From Bryobacterales bacterium (GTDB lineage: Bacteria; Acidobacteriota; Terriglobia; Bryobacterales; Bryobacteraceae), in contig JAEUQC010000163.1 in the NCBI GenBank assembly GCA_016789905.1, positions 1 to 64,000 of the forward strand: DNA of 64,000 bases, read 5' to 3'. The notes beneath the pieces are model-generated. The model saw nothing but the letters and a program-made list of their open reading frames with translations, did not search any database and had not been told where the DNA came from. Shown here in pieces: positions 7,918 through 16,040 of the stretch. The stretch's first letter is position 1. The number at the start of each line of letters is the position of its first letter. The position numbers and the translations under genes were made by a program.

Positions 7918-8922
7918 CTAAAGCAGAAACGTTTCGATACGAAACGCCTGGACCATCTCAAGCGTCGGCGCCCAGCCGAATACAGTGAAATGGCCGTCCT
8001 GCGAGGCCACCAGCGCCACCGCGTCGCGCTGATCCTGAACAAATTGCGCCGCCGATAAGTGACGCGTGCCGCCCAGTTGCGTCGGATGGATAATCTGCAC
8101 CTCGGCGCCCTCAATCAGTTCCGACGCCGCCACCTGGTCCACCCTCGGAGCGCCCTCGCGCCGCGCAATCTTGGCGCCGAAAGCCAGCAGTTCCAGCTTC
8201 GATGTGACGATCGTCGCGCCATCGACGGCCGTTAATCCGGCGGTGGTTTCAATACCTGGGATTCCCAGGCCGTCAATTTGATAGGTCATCGGATGGACAA
8301 TCGATTCGCGCCAGGCGCCGCTTGCCGCCGGCACCACCAGCAACGCGCCGCCGCGGCGGTGTTTGCGCATGGAGACGGCGAGTTCGACAAACGCGGCGGC
8401 CACATTGTCCAGCCCCAGCAGCGTCTTTATGATCGCTGGACTATCGGGAGGCGCGGAGGCGGCGGTGCTAAGGAACTTCGCCTGGTCGCCCTCCAGTACG
8501 ACGATATTGGCGAACTTCAGCGAGTCGTCATCGCCCGGCTGTTTGACGACCAGCAGCCCGGGCGCCACAACTTCCAAAACGAAACACGCGGGCGGCAGGG
8601 CGCGGATGGCGCCCCAAACGCTGAGTGATCCATCGGCACCGGGGCTGACGCCAAGGTGAATACCCGGCCTCTCCACCGCCGGGGCCAACCGGGCGAGCGA
8701 AGCCGGTTGCAGCGGGATGCGACGGTCGAAGAGAATCGGCTGAACCGCATGCTCCGGCGGAAGATAGGTGAGTGATATCGCCGGCGTAAACCCCTCTTCC
8801 CGCCGCAGGCTGGCCCAGAAACCGGCGTCGATCATCTCCTCAATCGCCGCCGGCGTGGCCTGGGGAAACAGAGGGTGAATCTTGGCGGCAATGATCTGCG
8901 CCGATCGCTTTTCAATGATCAC
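7918..8922 (-). CDS. Diadenylate-cyclase-like (DACNV-type) protein
   Basis: The 334-residue C-terminal-heavy protein resembles the DACNV putative sensor group, relatives of the DisA_N diadenylate cyclase domain that makes cyclic di-AMP. In the cyclase fold the two key motifs are DGA and RHR. Here DGA stands at residues 234-236, followed by FGAKI. The second motif reads GGTRHLSA at 284-291, so the second arginine of RHR is a leucine. The N-terminal 160 residues are a separate sensor-like domain. The start is GTG at 8922, overlapping the TGA of the upstream propeller gene by four bases, hence coupled translation. Whether it still makes c-di-AMP or only binds a nucleotide is open. Confidence 0.7.
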   Translation of the reverse strand: MIIEKRSAQIIAAKIHPLFPQATPAAIEEMIDAGFWASLRREEGFTPAISLTYLPPEHAVQPILFDRRIPLQPASLARLAPAVERPGIHLGVSPGADGSLSVWGAIRALPPACFVLEVVAPGLLVVKQPGDDDSLKFANIVVLEGDQAKFLSTAASAPPDSPAIIKTLLGLDNVAAAFVELAVSMRKHRRGGALLVVPAASGAWRESIVHPMTYQIDGLGIPGIETTAGLTAVDGATIVTSKLELLAFGAKIARREGAPRVDQVAASELIEGAEVQIIHPTQLGGTRHLSAAQFVQDQRDAVALVASQDGHFTVFGWAPTLEMVQAFRIETFLL

Positions 8923-10415
8923 TTTGTTCCTATCGTAGCCGCGAGCGGAAACGCCCAGATTTCCTGGGATTCGCGGCCGGCGGTGAGGGCGATCGTTCTG
9001 CCATCCGGGCTTATCGCGGCGCCGGGTTGGCGGTTGCCGGGCAGCTTAAAGTGCCGCTCTCCATTCGCGGTGAACCGCACAAGCACACTCCCTCGAATGC
9101 CGAACTCCGGTGACAGCCATTCCGTGACACCCTCCCGCTTCCCCAACCACTCCGCCGGACGGCGATTTTCATCGCGGAATCCGTCTCCGTCCCGGTAGAT
9201 GAGCCCCCCGCCCTGCGCATAGAACTCATAACCCTTCGGCGGACCGCCGATTTCAGCCACCAGCGGCTGGGTTCGTTTCGTCGCCAAATCGAATAGAAAG
9301 ATGCCGCCGCGTCCGCGGCCATCGCTGCCGCCGACATACAGCGCCTTCCCATCTGGGCGCCATACCACACGTTCCAGATGCGCCATTTTCACCGGCTGTT
9401 CGGTCTCCTCGTCGCTCGTCAGGTCGCGAATCACCAGGGCTCTCGATTCCTGTCCAAAGTTCTCCGTTCCGCGACGGCTTAGGTAGGCCAACCGCTTGCC
9501 GTCAGGCGAAAAGCTGGGCGCAAGATTCCGGTCCGGGTACCGGATCGACACGCGACGGGCTGTTTCCACGATGCGGGTTACGTCAGCCAGTACCACGTCG
9601 CTCGAACCGGTGCGGAGCCCGTAGTAGAGCATGTTCCGATTCGTAATGCCCAACGGCAGCGCGCGGCCAAGATCCTTGGCAATAACCTTGGCCGCGCCAT
9701 CCAGGGACTGCCGCACAAGGCCGTTGTCGGAAATGTAGAAGAAGGACCCGCCATCGGGCGCAAAGAGCGGGAACACGTGGTTGCCTGGCTCCCTGACAAT
9801 CTGCTTCTCGGTGGCGCCGTCGAGCGAGAGTGAATAAATTGTACGCTGCGAGGTGCTTCCCGGCGCGAATGAGTCGTAGAGCAGCGTCCGTCCGTCCGGC
9901 GAAATATCCATGCGTTTGGGGTACACCCAATTGAGAGACCGAAGCACGCGGATTTCACCCTCGCCGCCGGCCGGGATCAGCGCGATCTGGCTGACGTTGT
10001 CCTTGCGAAACAGCAGGGTGAGAACAAACCGGTTGTCCGGCGTCCAGGCGGTGGGCTGCACAAAACCGGCTTCGGGATTCCGAAATAGGACTCTGGGCTG
10101 ACCGCCGCTGACCGGAATGCTTCGAAGTTCATAGAAGCCCTCCTCGTTGAACCAGGCGTAGGCAACTGTCTGGCTATCGCGGGAGAAGGAAGAGAAATAG
10201 GCGAACTCCCTGCCGCTGGCGCGTGTCAGCCTGGTTGACCTTGCGGTGGCGATTTCCCGGATCGCCAGATTCCCGTGCTCGACCAGACTCAGGTAACGGC
10301 CGTCTGGCGACGGCGCGCCGAGCAAAGTGACAGCCGGATCCGTAAAGACCGGCGCCGGCTCCACGGCTGTCAGGACCGGGAACAGCGCCAGGCCCAAAAT
10401 GAGTACGCGGTTCAC
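8919..10415 (-). CDS. Exported TolB/PD40-type beta-propeller protein
   Basis: A 498-aa protein starting with a hydrophobic leader (residues 1-17, VLILGLALFPVLTAVEP). After it come repeated WD40-like/PD40 units such as SPDGRYLSLVEHG, SPDGRTLLYDSF and SPDGKRLAYLSR, each a blade of a TolB-type propeller. No C-terminal peptidase domain is attached (the S9 catalytic domain is absent), so it is likely a periplasmic binding or scaffolding propeller. GTG start overlaps the stop of the alcohol dehydrogenase (GTGA), and its own TGA overlaps the DACNV start, so three genes are translationally chained. Confidence 0.8.
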   Translation of the reverse strand: MNRVLILGLALFPVLTAVEPAPVFTDPAVTLLGAPSPDGRYLSLVEHGNLAIREIATARSTRLTRASGREFAYFSSFSRDSQTVAYAWFNEEGFYELRSIPVSGGQPRVLFRNPEAGFVQPTAWTPDNRFVLTLLFRKDNVSQIALIPAGGEGEIRVLRSLNWVYPKRMDISPDGRTLLYDSFAPGSTSQRTIYSLSLDGATEKQIVREPGNHVFPLFAPDGGSFFYISDNGLVRQSLDGAAKVIAKDLGRALPLGITNRNMLYYGLRTGSSDVVLADVTRIVETARRVSIRYPDRNLAPSFSPDGKRLAYLSRRGTENFGQESRALVIRDLTSDEETEQPVKMAHLERVVWRPDGKALYVGGSDGRGRGGIFLFDLATKRTQPLVAEIGGPPKGYEFYAQGGGLIYRDGDGFRDENRRPAEWLGKREGVTEWLSPEFGIRGSVLVRFTANGERHFKLPGNRQPGAAISPDGRTIALTAGRESQEIWAFPLAATIGTK

Positions 10416-11500
10416 GCTACCAGGGTATACGGCGCCTCCGGCCGATGCACGTGTATGGCGACTTTCAATACGCCGTCCCTCTGATGTCCAAACAAATCGT
10501 AGGCGTCGGCAATCTGGTCCAGATAGAAGTGATGAGTCAGCAGGGGCGTCAAGTCGATCCGCCCGGATTCAACCAGGCGCATCAGCCGCTGCATCCGTTC
10601 TTTGCCGCCCGGGCAGAGTGTAGTGACAACGGATTTATCGGCCAGGCCGGCGCCAAGGGCGGCGTTGTCCACACTTAAGGAGTGGGAGTAAACGCCAACG
10701 CTGGAAAGGACACCGCCCGGCTTCAGAACCGCGAGCGAATGGCTGAAAGTCTCCTGAATACCGAGCGCCTCAATGGCCACATCAACGCCACGGGAACGGG
10801 TGGCTTCCAGAATCGCATTGGCTGGATCGGCGCCCGCGAGAAGCGTGTCCGTCGCACCAAAGCGCTGGGCAATCTCCAGGCGGAACGGGTTCTTATCGAC
10901 GGCGAATATGCGGGCGGCCCCCATCAAATGCGCGCCGAGAGTGGCGCAAAGGCCGATCGGACCTTGCCCGAAGATGGCGACATTGTCGCCGATCCGGACC
11001 CGGCCGCTTTCGGCCGCGGAAAATCCGGTGGAGGCAATATCGGCAAGCAGAATCACCTGCTCATCACTCAGCCCGGCCGGGATCAACGCCAGATTGGCTT
11101 GCGCGAACGGCACCCGGACATATTCTGCCTGTGTACCATCCAATGTATTGCCAAGCCGCCAGCCGCCTAGCGCGCCGCCGCACTGGCTGCCATGCCCGTC
11201 CAGGCATGGTTCGCATTGTCCGCACGGCGTGATGGCACCAAACAGGACGCGCTGGCCTGCTTCGTAGCCAAAAACGCCGTCGCCAAGTTCGTGGATGACG
11301 CCAACGGCCTCATGGCCGATGGTGAGCCCGGAGCGAACCGGGTATTCGCCTTTCACAATATGGATGTCGGTCCCACAAATGGTAGTGAGGTTTACGCGGA
11401 CAATCACCTCGCCAAACCCCGGCGCGGGGATGGGTTTTTCCGCGATGCCGAACTTCCCGTTGGCACGGAAAACGTTCGCCTTCATGGAGGCGGTGGGCAT
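10412..11500 (-). CDS. Zinc-dependent alcohol dehydrogenase (MDR family)
   Basis: Oxidoreductase of the medium-chain dehydrogenase superfamily, 362 aa, most like secondary-alcohol (isopropanol-type) NAD(P)-dependent enzymes. Catalytic-zinc residues sit in TICGTDIHIVKGEYP and in IGHEAVGVI (GHE motif). The structural-zinc lobe is intact with the C-x2-C-x2-C-x7-C pattern (CGQCEPCLDGHGSQC). The cofactor-binding Rossmann turn is GQGPIGLCA. ATG 11500 has a GGGGG ribosome site; a second ATG six codons in is possible. It lies behind the stress-protein gene, with a strong inverted repeat between them, and is coupled to the next gene. Confidence 0.9.
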   Translation of the reverse strand: MPTASMKANVFRANGKFGIAEKPIPAPGFGEVIVRVNLTTICGTDIHIVKGEYPVRSGLTIGHEAVGVIHELGDGVFGYEAGQRVLFGAITPCGQCEPCLDGHGSQCGGALGGWRLGNTLDGTQAEYVRVPFAQANLALIPAGLSDEQVILLADIASTGFSAAESGRVRIGDNVAIFGQGPIGLCATLGAHLMGAARIFAVDKNPFRLEIAQRFGATDTLLAGADPANAILEATRSRGVDVAIEALGIQETFSHSLAVLKPGGVLSSVGVYSHSLSVDNAALGAGLADKSVVTTLCPGGKERMQRLMRLVESGRIDLTPLLTHHFYLDQIADAYDLFGHQRDGVLKVAIHVHRPEAPYTLVA

Positions 11501-11513
11501 AATGACCCCCTTC

Positions 11514-11549
11514 GCGTCATATCACCCAGTAAATTGGGTGATATGACGC
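11514..11549. promoter_or_regulatory. Perfect 15-bp inverted repeat between two same-strand genes
   Basis: Arms GCGTCATATCACCCA (11514-11528) and TGGGTGATATGACGC (11535-11549) are exact reverse complements around six bases. They fill most of the 51-base gap between the stress-protein stop and the ribosome site of the alcohol dehydrogenase. No U-run follows on the minus strand, which argues against a plain intrinsic terminator. An operator for the dehydrogenase or an mRNA processing/stability hairpin fits better. Confidence 0.7.
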
Positions 11550-11551
11550 AG

Positions 11552-12439
11552 CTAGACGCTAAGAACGGGGCAGGGAGACTCCCGAACTATGGCGTACAGA
11601 TTGGAAAGGACGCCGCTCAGCGGGCTTTGGGATTCGCCTCGGCCGACGATGAGCAGGTCGGCCGATTGCTGGACAGCGGCGTCGCGGAGAACGTGGGCGA
11701 TGGGCCCGAAAACAAGGTGGGTGGTGGCCTGAATGGGCAGGGCGCGGGCGTAAGCGGCCAAGTCGGATTCCGCGTTGGCGCGGATCCGCTCCCAGTAGCT
11801 GCCTGGATCGATGGCGGGATTGTCGGTCGGCCATTCGATGGCGCTGACGAGCGCCAGGGAGGCGCTATAGGATACTGCCATGCGTTCGGCTGCTTTGACG
11901 ATGTGGCTGGACTCCATACCGGGTTCAATGGCGCACAGGATGTGCTTGTACGGGGTATGTGCTTGCACCGACGCCGGGTCCAAATGGGAACCGGTCCAAA
12001 CAGAACAACTTAAGTCATGAATGAGGCGGGCGGTGACCGAGCCGAGAATCAAGCGCCGGAAAAGCCCCCTGCCGTGTGTTGGCAGCATGATGAGATCGGT
12101 GCCCGTGCGGCGGACCACATCTTCAATCACGGCCACCGCATGACCGGAATGGACGATGATTTCGGTGGCGACGTCGGGGAACTTTTCCGCCGCGTAGGCT
12201 TCCAGCCGGGCGGTTTCTTCTTTCACCAGGTCATCGGTTGTTGGAGAGGAAGCAGCGATTTGCCAGCCGAATTCGGCGGCGTAGAAGACCTCCGGCGCGC
12301 AGGCGCGAACAAGTTGGAGGTGCGCCTGGAAGCGTCGCGACATTTCATTGACGAAGGGAACGATGGCCGTATTGGCATCGGAATAATCGACAGGGAAGAG
12401 GATGCGGCGATAGGGGAACATGGGCGGCCTCCTGGCCAC
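11552..12439 (-). CDS. Tandem-domain universal stress protein
   Basis: Two UspA domains in one 295-residue chain (about 1-145 and 150-295). The first has the YRRILFPVDYSD opening and a nucleotide-loop THGRGLFRRLILGSVTARLI. The second opens with YKHILCAIEPG and ends in an altered loop (VGRGESQSPLSGVLSN). Universal stress proteins accumulate in starvation or redox stress and often bind ATP; the target is unknown. An AGGAGG site seven bases before ATG 12439 gives strong initiation. It diverges from the baeRF3/CBS pair across 81 bases, so these genes may answer the same signal. Confidence 0.9.
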   Translation of the reverse strand: MARRPPMFPYRRILFPVDYSDANTAIVPFVNEMSRRFQAHLQLVRACAPEVFYAAEFGWQIAASSPTTDDLVKEETARLEAYAAEKFPDVATEIIVHSGHAVAVIEDVVRRTGTDLIMLPTHGRGLFRRLILGSVTARLIHDLSCSVWTGSHLDPASVQAHTPYKHILCAIEPGMESSHIVKAAERMAVSYSASLALVSAIEWPTDNPAIDPGSYWERIRANAESDLAAYARALPIQATTHLVFGPIAHVLRDAAVQQSADLLIVGRGESQSPLSGVLSNLYAIVRESPCPVLSV

Positions 12440-12520
12440 TTTGTAACCAGCATTTCTAAGGCCAAAAAATATGGATGCCAGCTTGCAGCACGAAAGGCGG
12501 CGAGTGGAAAGGAGTTGGTC

Positions 12521-13702
12521 ATGTTAGCAACTGAGACCAAGCTGGACGAGCCCGCAACACTCGTGTACCCATCGAAGGCCGATCTATTAGCTTTGTGCCG
12601 CGCAGAAGGACCGTGCATTTCGATACTGTTGAGTCCGCACTTGGGCGGGACAGGCACAAGACCCTCTGGGGCCATCCTGACCGCGATGTTGCCGCAGGTG
12701 GAAAGCGCATTGCGTGACCTTGGAATGCACCCGCAGGATGCCGCGAAGGTATTGCAGCCGTTGCAACGGATGGCCGGCGAGCCGCAAATGCAGGCCAGCC
12801 ACCGCAACGGCATATGTATTTACCGTTCGCCGCGAGAATTGCATTGTTTTTCCATCAGGGCAGTGGTAGAAACAGGGTGGCACGTGGAGGAGCGCTTTAT
12901 TGTGAGTCCGGTCCTGGCCCATTTGGATTACCGTCAGTCGTTCCTGTTGCTGGCGCTGGCCGGCAAGCATATCCGGCTGTTGCGATGCGATGGCGGCGAA
13001 GTTTCCGTGTTGCCAATTCCATATGGCGTGCCGGAAAGCGCGGCGGAGTTTAGCGGGGAATCGCGCGATGATGAACACACGAAGAACCATGCCCCTGGCG
13101 TGCGATTCGGCACCTCCGACGGACAGGAACGAAGCAGCCATTTCCGCCGCGATTTCATGAAGGCGATTGATCGTGGCCTGCAACCGCTGTTGCGGGCGCA
13201 GGGCCTGCCGCTGGTACTGGCGGGAGTGGAAGAAGAAACGGCAGCGTATTCGGCGGTGTCCGAATTCGCCGAGTTGCTGCCGGAACCGGTACGGATGAGC
13301 CCCGATGGGGGCGCGACGAATATGGAGTTGGCGCGGGCCGGCGCGCGAATCATGAAGCGCTGGAGCAGTGCCGCGGAACAGCAGGCGCTAACCGAATATC
13401 AGCAAGCTGGGCCGGCGCGGCGGCGCGGGGACTGTTCGGGGATTCTGCAGGCCGCGACACAAGGAAGGGTGCAGCATTTGTTTGTAGAGCGCGGCGGACG
13501 AATGACCGGGGACGCCCGCCGTATGTCCGGGCTGGCCGCGGGGCCTGGCTACGTCTACCGGGCCGACGATCTGGTGAACGCAGCGGCAGTGGAGGTTCTG
13601 CTGCATAAGGGAATGGTCTGGCTGCTTGAGCCAGAACAGATGCCGGTAGCGAGTGTTATGGCGGCCGTATTGCGGTACGCGGGCGACACGACTGGCCAGT
13701 AG
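12521..13702 (+). CDS. baeRF3-like (bacterial archaeo-eukaryotic release factor family) protein
   Basis: The 393-residue product resembles the bacterial relatives of archaeo-eukaryotic peptide release factor eRF1 that are suggested to act on stalled or damaged ribosomes. Landmarks: CISILLSPHLGG near the N-terminus, SFLLLALAGKHIRLLRCDGGEV in the middle, FRRDFMKAIDRGLQPLL, and a C-terminal block GILQAATQGRVQHLFVERGG. I chose ATG 12521 because it has AAAGGAG upstream; upstream in-frame codons lie antisense to the stress-protein gene. The CBS gene follows 28 bases later on the same strand. The family assignment comes from motif order only. Confidence 0.65.
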   Translation: MLATETKLDEPATLVYPSKADLLALCRAEGPCISILLSPHLGGTGTRPSGAILTAMLPQVESALRDLGMHPQDAAKVLQPLQRMAGEPQMQASHRNGICIYRSPRELHCFSIRAVVETGWHVEERFIVSPVLAHLDYRQSFLLLALAGKHIRLLRCDGGEVSVLPIPYGVPESAAEFSGESRDDEHTKNHAPGVRFGTSDGQERSSHFRRDFMKAIDRGLQPLLRAQGLPLVLAGVEEETAAYSAVSEFAELLPEPVRMSPDGGATNMELARAGARIMKRWSSAAEQQALTEYQQAGPARRRGDCSGILQAATQGRVQHLFVERGGRMTGDARRMSGLAAGPGYVYRADDLVNAAAVEVLLHKGMVWLLEPEQMPVASVMAAVLRYAGDTTGQ

Positions 13703-13730
13703 TAACGCAGGAGTTGCAGGAGGTACTACG

Positions 13731-14210
13731 ATGCGAATCCTTGTGGAAGATATCATGACCCGCACACCGAAGTACTGCGCGCCGGAAACGAACCTGGCGG
13801 CGGTGACAGAGTTGATGTGGATCCATGATTGCGGTGTGCTCCCGGTGGTTGCCGAGGGGCATGTGCTGGGGATGATCACAGACCGGGATGTGGCCATCGC
13901 ATTGGGCACAAGAGACGTGCCGGCACATGATGTCACCGCAATTGAAGCGGCGACAGCGCCGGTGGTCTATTGCCGGGACAATGACGACATACATGCCGCG
14001 CTGCACCTGATGGGAGAAGCGCGGGTCCGGCGGCTGCCGGTGGTAAACGCGAACGACGAGTTGGTGGGAATGATCGGCATCAACGATCTGATTCTGGCGG
14101 CGCACCCGCTCGAGGGCGGCAAACCGGAGCTGGACGATGAACAGGTGATCGAGATCATGCGGCGGATCTGCGCGCATGAATCAAAGCAAGTGATGGCGGT
14201 TGGGGCTTAA
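13731..14210 (+). CDS. CBS-pair domain protein
   Basis: A 159-aa stand-alone pair of CBS domains. Each half has the usual pattern: VEDIMTRTPKYCAPETNL with LPVVAEGHVLGMITDRDVA in the first, and VRRLPVVNANDELVGMIGINDLI in the second. Such pairs bind adenine nucleotides in their central cleft and act as energy sensors. ATG 13731 is preceded by an ideal GGAGGT; the earlier in-frame ATG overlaps the upstream gene. With the upstream baeRF3-like gene and the divergent stress protein it forms a likely stress module. A strong hairpin follows. Confidence 0.9.
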   Translation: MRILVEDIMTRTPKYCAPETNLAAVTELMWIHDCGVLPVVAEGHVLGMITDRDVAIALGTRDVPAHDVTAIEAATAPVVYCRDNDDIHAALHLMGEARVRRLPVVNANDELVGMIGINDLILAAHPLEGGKPELDDEQVIEIMRRICAHESKQVMAVGA

Positions 14211-14220
14211 AATGACCGCG

Positions 14221-14251
14221 GCTGGCGGCGCCTGGGAACGGCGCCGCCAGC
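14221..14251. terminator. 12-bp GC stem-loop between convergent genes
   Basis: GCTGGCGGCGCC (14221-14232) and GGCGCCGCCAGC (14240-14251) pair perfectly around TGGGAAC. It sits in the 45-base gap between the CBS gene and the convergent RraA-like gene, and a TTTTT follows on the plus strand at about 14263. This is a likely bidirectional transcription stop. Confidence 0.75.
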
Positions 14252-14255
14252 ACTT

Positions 14256-14921
14256 TCAGTCGTTTTTCTCCGCGTGGAGCTGGGGCACGAAAATCTCCTT
14301 CGCTTTTCGCGCGAGCGTCTCATCAACCCGCAACAGCGTGGCCACCTCCGCGCCGGCGCGGATCGCCTTAGCGATTCGCTTTTCCGCGTCGACGATCCGC
14401 GCGGCCTTTTCAAGCACTTCTGCAAGCCGTGGCGCCGGAATCACCACGACGCCATCGTCATCGCCCACCAGCCAATCGCCCGGATAAACCACGGTGCCGC
14501 CGCAGGCAACCGGAACCTGGAGCTTTCCCGTGTACTGCGCCCCGCCGGCATTGGGAACCACGGACCGCGCGAACACAGGCAGCCGGCTACGGCGAATGTC
14601 CGAAAGGTCGCGAATGGCCCCGTCGACCACCACGCCCGCGAGGTTTTTCCTCCACGCGGAAAGCGTAGTCAGCCCGCCCCACAATGCGGTGTTCTTTTCG
14701 CCATGCCCATCGATGACCAGCACATGCCCGGCGGGGCATTCGGAAAGTGCCTTGCTCACCATAAGAATATCCGCGGTGTGAACCTGGACGGTGTACGCGG
14801 GCCCGGCCATTCGCGAATTGGCTGACCACGGGCGCATCTCATGATCCATGGCCCCGCCCTTGTCCAGCGCGTCCGACACGGGTCCGGTTCCGGCCTTCAG
14901 CAGCCGGTCTCGCGGGCTCAT
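14256..14921 (-). CDS. RraA-family protein (HMG/CHA-aldolase-like)
   Basis: A 221-aa member of the RraA/dimethylmenaquinone-methyltransferase-like fold. Members outside enterobacteria are mostly class II pyruvate aldolases (4-hydroxy-4-methyl-2-oxoglutarate or oxaloacetate cleavage) that bind a divalent metal. The conserved VVVDGAIRDLSDIRRSRLPVF segment (about residues 95-115) supplies the G..RD catalytic/metal motif. WLVGDDDGVVVIPAPR follows near residue 150, typical of the family. The ATG at 14921 overlaps the stop of the upstream zinc dehydrogenase by four bases, so both enzymes probably belong to one sugar- or aromatic-acid breakdown route. Confidence 0.85.
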   Translation of the reverse strand: MSPRDRLLKAGTGPVSDALDKGGAMDHEMRPWSANSRMAGPAYTVQVHTADILMVSKALSECPAGHVLVIDGHGEKNTALWGGLTTLSAWRKNLAGVVVDGAIRDLSDIRRSRLPVFARSVVPNAGGAQYTGKLQVPVACGGTVVYPGDWLVGDDDGVVVIPAPRLAEVLEKAARIVDAEKRIAKAIRAGAEVATLLRVDETLARKAKEIFVPQLHAEKND

Positions 14922-16009
14922 ATCGCCATCCTGACTTGGGCCGGATTGATCGCCTTGAACTTGCCTTTGTTGGCGGTAATCTCAAAGGCCTTGGGCACGT
15001 TCTCAATCCCCTCCAGAATGTGCGTAATCGTGGGTCGCAGCCGTACACGGCCAGCCGCCACCAGGTTCACCGTGTGCTGCAAATGCTCCAGCGTGCTGAT
15101 ATCGGGAAACAAATACCGCAGGCTGCGTTCACGAAGCAGGTCAACGTCCAGCTCGAATGGGGATCCAAACCAGGAGACGCCAATGATCTTGCCGCCGGAG
15201 CGCACCGCATCCATGGCTTGCATCACGCTGCGAACGCCGGCCATCCCTTGGGATGGACTGCCGCCCGCACACTCAAAGACGATGTCCGCGCCATTGCCGC
15301 CGGTCAGCGCGCGGATCGCGTCCACCGGATCTTCCACGGTCGCGTTGATGGCGTGATCGGCGCCCAATTCCTTGGACATGGCGCAAGCTTCGTCACGCAC
15401 ATCCACGGTGATTATCTTCCCGGCGCCGCTCACACGGGCAATCTGCATGCATTCCAGGCCCATGCTCCCCTGGCCGATAATCGCCACCGAATCCCCGATC
15501 CTGATATCGGCCGTCTCCACCGAAGCGACGCTGTCACTCAACGACTGCAGGCACGCGGCTTCGCTGTCGGAAATCCGGTCGTCCACCAGCGTCAGCGCGA
15601 TTTCCGGCAGCACCGCAAATTCACAGAAGCACCCGGGCAGTTGGAACCCGATGATGGGCCCTTTGCGGCATAGATGGCCCCGGCCGGAATCGCAGAGAGG
15701 ACAGCTTTCGCAGGGCAACTTGGCCCGCGCGGCCACTCTGTCTCCCGGCTTGAAGCGCGTTACGCCCGGTCCCACGTCCACAATCCGCACGCAAAACTCA
15801 TGACCGAAGAGCTGAACGGGCGCCTCCGTTTCCAGGCGTTTCTTGATGCGGTCGAAGGCGAGCGTGCGTACACCCGCCGCCAGTTGCGCCTCCGTCACGC
15901 TAGGCTGCACCACCAGAACCTGCGCCAGCACATGCCGCGCGCGCAGCGCGGGCAAAGGCACCTCGTCCAAACGGAGATCACCAAAACCGTAAAATCGCCA
16001 TGCCTTCAT
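14918..16009 (-). CDS. Zinc-binding dehydrogenase (MDR, threonine/sorbitol-dehydrogenase-like)
   Basis: A 363-aa medium-chain dehydrogenase. The GHEFCVRIVDVG segment gives the catalytic-zinc histidine and glutamate. CESCPLCDSGRGHLC gives the four-cysteine structural zinc site. GQGSMGLECM is the dinucleotide-binding turn. I place the start at 16009 (MKAWRFYGFGDL) because GGAG lies eight bases upstream and family N-termini begin this way; an ATG nine codons earlier is less likely. It is the first gene of a two-gene minus-strand operon with the RraA-like gene. The divergent gluconolactonase-like gene begins 31 bases away, so the two promoters must overlap. The substrate is probably a polyol or sugar. 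Confidence 0.88.
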   Translation of the reverse strand: MKAWRFYGFGDLRLDEVPLPALRARHVLAQVLVVQPSVTEAQLAAGVRTLAFDRIKKRLETEAPVQLFGHEFCVRIVDVGPGVTRFKPGDRVAARAKLPCESCPLCDSGRGHLCRKGPIIGFQLPGCFCEFAVLPEIALTLVDDRISDSEAACLQSLSDSVASVETADIRIGDSVAIIGQGSMGLECMQIARVSGAGKIITVDVRDEACAMSKELGADHAINATVEDPVDAIRALTGGNGADIVFECAGGSPSQGMAGVRSVMQAMDAVRSGGKIIGVSWFGSPFELDVDLLRERSLRYLFPDISTLEHLQHTVNLVAAGRVRLRPTITHILEGIENVPKAFEITANKGKFKAINPAQVRMAI

Positions 16010-16040
16010 ATGTAGCTCCACGTGATAATATCGCATCGAA

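Noticed and set aside
11514..11549. Intrinsic terminator
   Set aside because: The stem is excellent, but no U-run follows on the transcribed (minus) strand.
11192..12013. 273-codon plus-strand frame opposite the alcohol dehydrogenase and stress-protein genes
   Set aside because: Spans two genes and the inverted repeat; Gly/Asp-rich antisense translation, no family features.
14256..14921. RNase E inhibitor RraA in the strict sense
   Set aside because: The G..RD catalytic motif and metabolic neighbours favour the aldolase-like branch of the family.
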